From NCBI RefSeq assembly GCF_006265095.1, contig NZ_VCNK01000021.1, forward strand, positions 62,001-126,000: a DNA stretch of 64,000 bases. Direction: 5' to 3'. The translations under genes and the position numbers were made by a program. This document shows, piece after piece, positions 38,358 through 44,713 of the stretch (positions are counted from its first letter, which is position 1; every line of letters starts with the position of its first letter). Source of the DNA: Phaeobacter sp. B1627. Its GTDB lineage: Bacteria > Pseudomonadota > Alphaproteobacteria > Rhodobacterales > Rhodobacteraceae. The notes under the pieces were generated by a model. It was not told where the DNA came from. It saw only the letters and a program-made list of their open reading frames with translations, and did not search any database.

Positions 38358-38375
38358 AATGTTTCCGCTAACATG
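38358..38375. promoter_or_regulatory. LacI-family operator-like palindrome upstream of fsa
   Basis: AATGTTTCCGCTAACATG matches 15 of 18 positions of the AATGTTAGCGCTAACATT type of LacI-family operator, including the central CG and both TGTT/AACA half-sites. It lies 111 bases ahead of fsa and 48 bases ahead of the priA start on the other strand. Confidence 0.45.
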
Positions 38376-38485
38376 CAATCGGACGCGCCCAGAACCGCTT
38401 CTTTGTCATTCGCACTTTTCGCGAGACATCCTATCAGGTAAAGCCAAGGCGCACTGAGGCCAAGCCATCCAGAGGACCAAAGCCC

Positions 38486-39139
38486 ATGAAATTCTTCGTA
38501 GACACCGCTGAAATCGACGCCATCGCCGAGCTGAACGATCTCGGCATGGTCGACGGCGTCACCACCAACCCCTCCCTGATCAAGAAATCCGGCCGTGACA
38601 TCATTGAAGTCACCAAGGAGATCTGTGATCTGGTCGAAGGGCCGGTTTCCGCCGAAGTGACAGCGGTTGACGCTGAAACAATGATTGCGGAAGGCCGCAA
38701 GCTGCTGGAAATCGCAGAGAACATCACCGTCAAAGTCCCGCTGACCTGGGATGGGCTGAAAGCCTGCAAGACCCTGTCCGACGACGGGCACAAGGTCAAC
38801 GTGACGCTGTGTTTTTCCGCTAATCAAGCGTTGCTGGCGGCAAAGGCAGGCGCGACATTCATCTCGCCCTTCATCGGGCGCCTTGACGACATCAACATGG
38901 ACGGCATGGAACTGATCGAAGACATCCGTACCGTCTATGACAACTACGGGTTTGAAACCGAGATCCTCGCGGCCTCCATTCGCACCGTGAATCACATTCT
39001 CGACAGTGCCCGGATCGGCGCCGATGTGATCACTGCGCCTCCGGCGGTTATCAAATCGATGATCAGCCACCCGCTGACCGACAAGGGGCTCGATGCATTC
39101 CTGGCCGACATCAAGGCCGCAGACATCAAGATCCTGTAA
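38486..39139 (+). CDS. fsa: Fructose-6-phosphate aldolase / short transaldolase
   Basis: 217 residues, the small TalC/FSA-type member of the transaldolase family. [11 protein letters not shown] and the Schiff-base Lys83 in [11 protein letters not shown] are present, along with [23 protein letters not shown]. It forms or cleaves fructose 6-phosphate (dihydroxyacetone donor) or acts in transaldol transfer; short family members do both, so the exact reaction is open. Single gene with a strong terminator behind it. Confidence 0.92.
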   Translation: MKFFVDTAEIDAIAELNDLGMVDGVTTNPSLIKKSGRDIIEVTKEICDLVEGPVSAEVTAVDAETMIAEGRKLLEIAENITVKVPLTWDGLKACKTLSDDGHKVNVTLCFSANQALLAAKAGATFISPFIGRLDDINMDGMELIEDIRTVYDNYGFETEILAASIRTVNHILDSARIGADVITAPPAVIKSMISHPLTDKGLDAFLADIKAADIKIL

Positions 39140-39165
39140 TCGTCAGGTCACTGAACCGGGCAATG

Positions 39166-39193
39166 TTCGGACAATATGGTTTCGGACAATATG
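39166..39193. repeat. Two near-tandem copies of TTCGGACAATATG
   Basis: The 13-base unit occurs at 39166-39178 and 39181-39193, two bases apart, immediately before the fsa terminator stem. Likely a small duplication in the 3' untranslated region. Confidence 0.85.
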
Positions 39194-39197
39194 AGAG

Positions 39198-39225
39198 AGG
39201 CGTCACCACAGGGTGGCGCCTTTTT
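39198..39225 (+). terminator. Intrinsic terminator after fsa
   Basis: AGGCGTCACC (39198-39207) pairs with GGTGGCGCCT (39212-39221) with one G-U and a four-base ACAG loop, followed by TTTTT. Confidence 0.92.
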
Positions 39226-39358
39226 CATGCCTCGCTCAGAGGATAGCGGCCTCACCGGGTGACGTCTTGCCCGAGGTGTGATTTTTCGAATTTTAGGCGC
39301 GCCTTGGTGATTTCCCATGTTATACTGCGCAAAACCCGATCAGAGGTTGGTGACGAGC

Positions 39359-40072
39359 ATGAGCAGTATGAACGCCGGACTGGATGACAGTCTGCGTAAG
39401 AAAATTATTGAAAAGCCCGGTATGGTCCTGGACGATCCCAACGTCATGCGTGCGTTGGTGGCCGCCAATGAACGTGCCATGGGGGCCAATATCGTCGATT
39501 TGCGCGGCATCGCGATGGACCGGCTGGAAACCCGGCTGGATCGGCTGGAGGACACGCATCGGTCCGTGATCGCGGCGGCCTACGAAAACCTCGCCGGCGC
39601 AAACCAGATCCAACGCGCCGTGCTGCGCCTGCTTGATCCGGAAAGCTTTGCCACCTTCATGGAGGTCTTGCGCGGCGATCTGCAGGATATTCTGCGCGTC
39701 GACGGGATGGCGCTGATACTGGAGACCACCCAGCAAGAAGCCGGTGCCGCCGTGGAACGGGTCGGAGATCTGCTGAAATTTACCGAAGCCGGTTTTATCG
39801 AGAGCTATGTCTCCGCCAAACGGTCCTATGGCAGCGACCGGCCGGTCATTCTGCGCCAGATCGGGGCCGGGCTGCCCCGGATCTACGGCGAGCGCGCGGC
39901 CAATCTGCGATCAGAGGCCTGCCTCAGGCTGGACCTTGGCCCCGGTCGCCTTCCCGGTCTTTTGGTCTTCGGCGCCGACGATCCAGACCAATTCACCCCC
40001 CAGCACGGCATCGATCTGCTGGCCTTCTTTGGCGGCGTTTTCGAGCGGTGCATGCGCCGCTGGCTCGCGTGA
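39359..40072 (+). CDS. DUF484 family protein
   Basis: 237 residues. Early helical part (KKIIEKPGMVLDDPNVMRALVAANE), a predicted coiled coil (MDRLETRLDRLEDTHRSV), then a GAF-like domain, the usual architecture of DUF484. The family is regularly found directly before xerC, as here. The start at 39359 has AGAGGTTGG upstream. Molecular role unknown. Confidence 0.88.
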   Translation: MSSMNAGLDDSLRKKIIEKPGMVLDDPNVMRALVAANERAMGANIVDLRGIAMDRLETRLDRLEDTHRSVIAAAYENLAGANQIQRAVLRLLDPESFATFMEVLRGDLQDILRVDGMALILETTQQEAGAAVERVGDLLKFTEAGFIESYVSAKRSYGSDRPVILRQIGAGLPRIYGERAANLRSEACLRLDLGPGRLPGLLVFGADDPDQFTPQHGIDLLAFFGGVFERCMRRWLA

Positions 40073-41004
40073 CTGCGGGCGATCCGGCACTGATTTCACC
40101 TGCGGCGCGGGACGCGTTGCAGACCTGGCTGCTCGGCCTCAGTGCATTGGAGGGGGCCGCCGACAACACCCTCACGGCCTATCGGGGCGATGTGACCGAG
40201 TTTTTGATGTTCATGAGCCTGCATTTCGGAGAGCCGCAGGGATTGGGCGCGCTCCGGCACATCACGACGGGCGATATGCGGGCCTGGATGGCCGGGGCTC
40301 GTGCATCGGGGACCGGCGCTCGCTCGCTGGCGCGCAAGTTATCGGCGGTCAAGAAATTCTACGGCTGGCTTGCCCTGCGCGAAGGGTTTGAAGCCACCGC
40401 CGTGCTGTCGATCCGCGCCCCGAAATTTCAAAAGAAACTCCCCCGCCCCCTCGATACGGATGCCGCACGGTCGATGATCGAAACCGTCGAGTTACAATCT
40501 CAGCAAGACTGGGTTGCCGCGCGGGATGGGGCAGTGGTGACGCTTCTTTACGGCTGTGGCCTGCGCATTTCAGAGGCGCTCGCCCTGACCGGGCGCGACG
40601 TGCCGCTGCCCGCAACATTGCGCATACGGGGCAAGGGCGACAAGGACCGGGTAGTGCCGGTCATCGAAGCCGCACGCAAAGCGGTTGATCGCTACATCCA
40701 TCTTTGCCCCCACCCGATGGAGCCGGATGCCCCTCTGTTTCGCGGCGTTCGTGGCGGCCGCCTGCAGGCCCGGATCATTCAGGGGGTCGTGGCCGATGCC
40801 CGGCGTCAGCTGGGGCTGCCTGCCTCGGCCACGCCTCATGCAATGCGCCACAGCTTTGCCACCCACCTGCTTGAGGCCGGGGGGGACCTGCGTGCGATTC
40901 AGGAACTTTTGGGGCATGCCTCCCTGTCGACGACACAGGCCTATACAGCCGTTGACAGTGCACATTTGATGGAGGTCTACAATCGCGCCCACCCCAAGGC
41001 CTGA
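40069..41004 (+). CDS. xerC: Tyrosine recombinase XerC
   Basis: Resolves chromosome dimers together with XerD at dif. About 311 residues. N-terminal SAM-like DNA-binding domain; catalytic domain with Arg in YGCGLRISEAL, Lys in GKGDKDR, HAMRHSFATH (His, Arg), GHASLSTTQAY (His) and the nucleophile Tyr. GTG at 40069 overlaps the DUF484 stop (GTGA); a GTG at 40048 would add seven residues. No dif site was found in the window. Confidence 0.93.
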   Translation: MTAGDPALISPAARDALQTWLLGLSALEGAADNTLTAYRGDVTEFLMFMSLHFGEPQGLGALRHITTGDMRAWMAGARASGTGARSLARKLSAVKKFYGWLALREGFEATAVLSIRAPKFQKKLPRPLDTDAARSMIETVELQSQQDWVAARDGAVVTLLYGCGLRISEALALTGRDVPLPATLRIRGKGDKDRVVPVIEAARKAVDRYIHLCPHPMEPDAPLFRGVRGGRLQARIIQGVVADARRQLGLPASATPHAMRHSFATHLLEAGGDLRAIQELLGHASLSTTQAYTAVDSAHLMEVYNRAHPKA

Positions 41005-41129
41005 GAGCGCGAGATTTGACGCCCCTCGCTGACCGCGCCGGACTACAGCGCGCCGGGCGAAGGGCACGCCGGACCGTTTCGAACCCAGGCCACATCGAAC
41101 GCCACGTCGGGCAGAGATCTGTGCCGCCT

Positions 41130-42251
41130 TCAGCCCGTCTTCGGCCGGAACAGTCGCAGTGGCCGCCCGGCCAAAGACAGGAACCCTCCGGCCACCAGAC
41201 ACCCCAGAACAGTCGGAAGGTGATAGATCCACCACATCTGCGGATTGTTCAGGACCAGGCCCGAGGCCCCGCCCCTCGCGGCTTCGACACCGATCAACAG
41301 GACGAAGGCCAGACCGATCTGGGTCCATAATCCGAACCGGGAATGGGCGCCCGTCATCAGGGCGGTAAAACCGATCATCGCCACAGCGATACAGATGCCG
41401 ATCCAGGACAGACGTTCGTGCAGCTCCTCAACCAGCTGGCCTTCGGAATATCGCCCCTCGGCGATCAGCTCCGCGCGGGCGGACATCAACGTGGAGGTCG
41501 GCAAGGCCCTCAGACTGTCCTGATCCTGCGTCTCCAGATTGCCGTAGCGGGATATATCTACGGTGAGGTCATCGAACCACGTGGCCGACAGCTCTTCTGA
41601 CGCGGCATCAAACCGCGCCACCATCCCGTCCACCATCACCACATAGATCGCATCGTCTTTCTGGACCATATAGGCCTCGGCGGCGGTATAGGTCAGGGGC
41701 CGCGCCGGGGCGCGCCGGTCGGATATATACACGTCCCGCAGTGTCCCGTTCGGTTCGATCGTGCCGAAATAGACCACAACCCCATCCATCGGATGCAGGA
41801 ACGTGCCCTCCTTGAGCAATTTGGCGGCAAGATCCTGTTCCAACTCGGCCTCGCGTTCCTCAAAAGCCTGCAGGGAGGCCGGACGCAGGACGGTGGTAAT
41901 GGTCCCGATCATGGCCGCAGCCAGAACCGCGAACAGAAGAACGGGACGCGCCAGACGAAACGGGCTGGCACCGGTCGCCTGCATGACGACCAGCTCGCTT
42001 TCGCGTCGCAGGCGGTTGGTGACATAGACGACGGCGGCAAAGATCGCCATCGGCATCACCGTGCGCAGCAAGGTCGGCAGGGTCAAAGCCGTCAGCTCAA
42101 AAAACACCCAAGGCGAATGCCCGCCGCCGAGAAGTGTCGAAAACAGGCTGATCGAGCGCGAGATCCAGAACACGCCCGCCAGTACCAATGTGAAAAAGCT
42201 CCACATCACAATCAGCTGGCGCAGGACATATCCATCGTATCGTGCAATCAT
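41130..42251 (-). CDS. lptF: LPS export ABC transporter permease LptF (YjgP/YjgQ family)
   Basis: Inner-membrane permease that, with LptG and the LptB ATPase, extracts lipopolysaccharide. 373 residues with three N-terminal and three C-terminal membrane segments flanking a large periplasmic beta-jellyroll (~130-270). The ESELVVMQATGASPFRLARP segment is characteristic. LptF rather than LptG is favoured by resemblance to rhodobacterial LptF N-termini as I remember them; LptG cannot be excluded. Neither the partner permease nor lptB is in the window. Confidence 0.8.
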   Translation of the reverse strand: MIARYDGYVLRQLIVMWSFFTLVLAGVFWISRSISLFSTLLGGGHSPWVFFELTALTLPTLLRTVMPMAIFAAVVYVTNRLRRESELVVMQATGASPFRLARPVLLFAVLAAAMIGTITTVLRPASLQAFEEREAELEQDLAAKLLKEGTFLHPMDGVVVYFGTIEPNGTLRDVYISDRRAPARPLTYTAAEAYMVQKDDAIYVVMVDGMVARFDAASEELSATWFDDLTVDISRYGNLETQDQDSLRALPTSTLMSARAELIAEGRYSEGQLVEELHERLSWIGICIAVAMIGFTALMTGAHSRFGLWTQIGLAFVLLIGVEAARGGASGLVLNNPQMWWIYHLPTVLGCLVAGGFLSLAGRPLRLFRPKTG

Positions 42252-42424
42252 CGGCTTTCAAGATCCCAGAAAGTTCTGTCCGGAGCGGGTGGCGCCATAG
42301 GCGTCCAACACAACGGGCTGTGCAAGTGTATTCTCAAGCGACCCACCAGACAACTCACCCAATACAGAGCCGACAGGTGCGCTTCCGGGTTGCGGCTGGT
42401 GCAGAAATTCGTCATCACAGTCAA

Positions 42425-43117
42425 ATGTCAATTGAACTCCGCGCCCTGTCCGTACACCTGTTGACTGCAACTGGTGCCGTGTTTGCCATGCTGGCCATGC
42501 TGGCAGCCGTCGAAGCCAAATGGGATCTCATGTTCCTGTGGCTGGTCGTGGCATTTGCCGTCGATGGTATCGATGGTCCACTTGCGCGTCACTACGATGT
42601 AAAGCGGAATGCCCCGCAGTTTGACGGGGTTCTGCTGGATCTGATCATCGACTACCTGACCTATGTCTTCATCCCGGCCTTTGCCCTCTTCACATCAGGC
42701 CTGATGTCGGGCTGGACCGGTTGGGCCGCGATTATCGTGATCACCTTTACCAGCGCGATGTATTTTGCCGACACGCGGATGAAAACCAAAGACAACTCGT
42801 TCTCAGGCTTTCCGGGCTGCTGGAACATGCTGGTTCTGGTGATTTTTGCACTGGAACCCAACCATTGGTTCAGCCTCGTCCTGGTGACGTTGCTTTCGGC
42901 GACGATGTTTGTGCCGCTGAAGTTCATTCACCCCGTACGGACACAAAGATGGCGCACCGTATCGCTGCCGGTTGCCTTGCTGTGGACCGCGCTTGCGGGC
43001 TGGACCGCCTGGGTGGATTTCTCACCCAGCCCAGTGGTCCATACGGCGCTGTTGATCACCTCCCTTTATCTGCTGTTTGTGGGGGTGGCGCAGCAGCTCA
43101 TTCCGGCCAAGTCCTGA
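42425..43117 (+). CDS. pcs: Phosphatidylcholine synthase
   Basis: Condenses choline with CDP-diacylglycerol in the inner membrane. 230 residues, about eight membrane segments. The CDP-alcohol phosphotransferase motif appears as DGIDGPLARHYDVKR followed by FDGVLLDLIIDY, the spaced-Asp form seen in bacterial Pcs. Allows the organism to make eukaryote-like phosphatidylcholine from environmental choline. The start at 42425 has only a weak binding site; a longer form from 42242 has no membrane-compatible N-terminus. Confidence 0.9.
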   Translation: MSIELRALSVHLLTATGAVFAMLAMLAAVEAKWDLMFLWLVVAFAVDGIDGPLARHYDVKRNAPQFDGVLLDLIIDYLTYVFIPAFALFTSGLMSGWTGWAAIIVITFTSAMYFADTRMKTKDNSFSGFPGCWNMLVLVIFALEPNHWFSLVLVTLLSATMFVPLKFIHPVRTQRWRTVSLPVALLWTALAGWTAWVDFSPSPVVHTALLITSLYLLFVGVAQQLIPAKS

Positions 43118-43304
43118 CGCTCTTGATCCTGGGAATTTTTCGGCGTTTCGGTCTGGTTCCCTAACATTTTCCGTAAAAACGCGCAGTTTTATTGTTTTTT
43201 GGTGCTTGAGACGGTCAAAATTCGCCGAATTAAGTAAAACGTTAAACAAATCATCGGAATATCTCTGGATACGTATACCGTATTCATGTTGAGGAGTGAC
43301 ATCG

Positions 43305-43619
43305 ATGTCGACGCCACGCAATGACCCGGAAGAGATCGCCAATCTGCCCTCGGTGGCAGCCCGCTACAAGGCTGCCAGCAATACAGCTTCCTCCCAGCAA
43401 CTGGCGCGTGCCATGGCGCAGCTGCAAAAATCTGCTGCCGGTGCTGTGTTTCCGCGCGAGGTCAGGCCCAATGACCAACCGGCCCCGAAGCCGTCCCTGC
43501 CCAAAGCTGCAAAGACCCGCGAGAGTGCCGAACTTGCGGTCATGACACGGCGCGGGCACTTTGGCGCATCCGAGCGCGAAGCCAGTCGCCGCTATGCCGG
43601 TGCAAAGGCTATCATCTAA
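43305..43619 (+). CDS. Small basic protein of unknown function
   Basis: 104 residues, Ala/Arg/Lys/Pro-rich, probably largely disordered (SVAARYKAASNTASSQQL, APKPSLPKAAKTRESAE). GAGGAG at 43291-43296 is an excellent ribosome binding site for ATG 43305, and the 187-base upstream region is AT-rich and promoter-like. No signal peptide or membrane segment. No family recognised. Likely real because of the binding site and clean frame. Confidence 0.65.
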   Translation: MSTPRNDPEEIANLPSVAARYKAASNTASSQQLARAMAQLQKSAAGAVFPREVRPNDQPAPKPSLPKAAKTRESAELAVMTRRGHFGASEREASRRYAGAKAII

Positions 43620-43637
43620 TTCGGCCCACCGGGCGTT

Positions 43638-43675
43638 GCTCTGTGCAGCCGTTAAAGCTCTGTGCGGTCGTTAAA
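43638..43675. repeat. Two tandem 19-base repeats
   Basis: GCTCTGTGCAGCCGTTAAA (43638-43656) is followed directly by GCTCTGTGCGGTCGTTAAA (43657-43675), two mismatches. Each ends in a GTTAAA element. Confidence 0.85.
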
Positions 43676-44050
43676 AATTTTTGAAAAGACGACCGACTTT
43701 GGAATCGACGGGCCTCGCTGCTTCTGCCTGCCGGTTGACCGACCGAACGAAGCTGCCCGGATCGTCCGACAGTTTTTTTCATCAGGCGTTCCGACCCTGA
43801 AGCACCGGCTGATTTCACCCGAAGTGTCTGCTGGCACTCTGCAAATACCGTCTGCCTCCCAGATCAATATCGCCACTCAGGCCGCGATCTCGCGCGGCAC
43901 CGGAGGCGCGCGTCGGTGCACCGCAGGCTGAGCGCCGAGCACTGCCGCCATAGAACTTCAAATTTTATCGAAGACCAGTTTTCAACTGCAATCTCTGCTA
44001 TCCTAAACGCTATATTTACCTGAACACGCGTTCAGCGATCCTTCAGGTGT

Positions 44051-44074
44051 CAGCCGAGTGATCAGCCAAGTGAT
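44051..44074. repeat. Two tandem 12-base repeats upstream of an orphan gene
   Basis: CAGCCGAGTGAT (44051-44062) and CAGCCAAGTGAT (44063-44074) are adjacent, with a third partial CAGCAGATCAC after them. About 55 bases ahead of the gene at 44129, a fitting place for operator sites. Confidence 0.75.
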
Positions 44075-44128
44075 CAGCAGATCACAAGCCGATCCAGTGC
44101 CCGACACAGATGTGAAAAGGGGTTTGAT

Positions 44129-44587
44129 ATGATTGTAGCCATGCGCGCATACGCCAATGCGCCGTCCAGCATAGCGAATGTGGCGGTTCTCACGCAGTCC
44201 GACACCGTTGTGTCATCTGCTGCGGCCAGTGGCGCCACTGGCGCGGAATTTGCCAATAGCCGACTTGGAAATTTCCTGAGCGACGATCCGGCGCCCAAAG
44301 ACCGTGACCTTGACACGCTGATGAGCGGTGACACGCTTGGACTTTATGACAAAGGCCCGGACGCCCCGACCAGAGAACCGGCGTCGCGCTCCGATGTGCC
44401 GGTCGCACCCGCGCCCGAAAACGTGGAACCGATCAGTTTGCCGCCAACCGAAAGCCTGCTGAACAGCCAGATGCAACAAGCTGAGGCTGCACGACAGGAG
44501 ATCGTATTCAAAGGCGCGACCTCAGGCAGCTATGCGCAGCAGATGTACACCAACACTCAGGATGTCCTGTCACGTATCGCAGCCTGA
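44129..44587 (+). CDS. Acidic protein of unknown function
   Basis: 152 residues. AAAAGGGG at 44115-44122 is a strong binding site for ATG 44129. Composition is low in hydrophobic residues in the middle (LSDDPAPKDRDLDTLMSGD, then a Pro-rich stretch APAPENVEPISLPPTE), with a predicted helix near the C-terminus (NSQMQQAEAARQEI). No signal peptide. No family recognised. It ends before a bidirectional terminator shared with ileS. Confidence 0.68.
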   Translation: MIVAMRAYANAPSSIANVAVLTQSDTVVSSAAASGATGAEFANSRLGNFLSDDPAPKDRDLDTLMSGDTLGLYDKGPDAPTREPASRSDVPVAPAPENVEPISLPPTESLLNSQMQQAEAARQEIVFKGATSGSYAQQMYTNTQDVLSRIAA

Positions 44588-44659
44588 TCTCCACCAGGCC
44601 GCGGCCCCCGCTCCCTGCCCCGTTCCCTGAGGCAAGCGCAATGAGCAGAGATTTAGCGA

Positions 44660-44691
44660 AAACAGCCCGGAGATCAAACTCCGGGCTGTTT
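44660..44691. terminator. Bidirectional intrinsic terminator between the orphan gene and ileS
   Basis: A 13-bp stem (44660-44672 with 44679-44691, perfect) around the loop ATCAAA. The plus side continues TTCACG after two T's of the stem; the minus side continues TTCGC. It serves convergent genes ending at 44587 (+) and 44714 (-). Confidence 0.85.
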
Positions 44692-44713
44692 CACGATTCA
44701 CCGCTTCGGCGGG

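Larger units (their letters stand above)
43620..44128. other. Intergenic region with short tandem repeats between two orphan genes
   Basis: 509 bases. An 89-codon plus frame (from 43662) and an opposing 74-codon frame (43652-43876) overlap here; neither has a good binding site, so neither is called. Two repeat pairs and the inverted repeat TGAAC-ACGC-GTTCA (44022-44035) lie in it, suggesting regulatory use. Confidence 0.5.

Noticed and set aside
43652-43931. Overlapping opposite frames of 74 (-) and 89 (+) codons between the orphan genes
   Set aside because: Neither has a convincing ribosome binding site or protein-like pattern, and they exclude each other.
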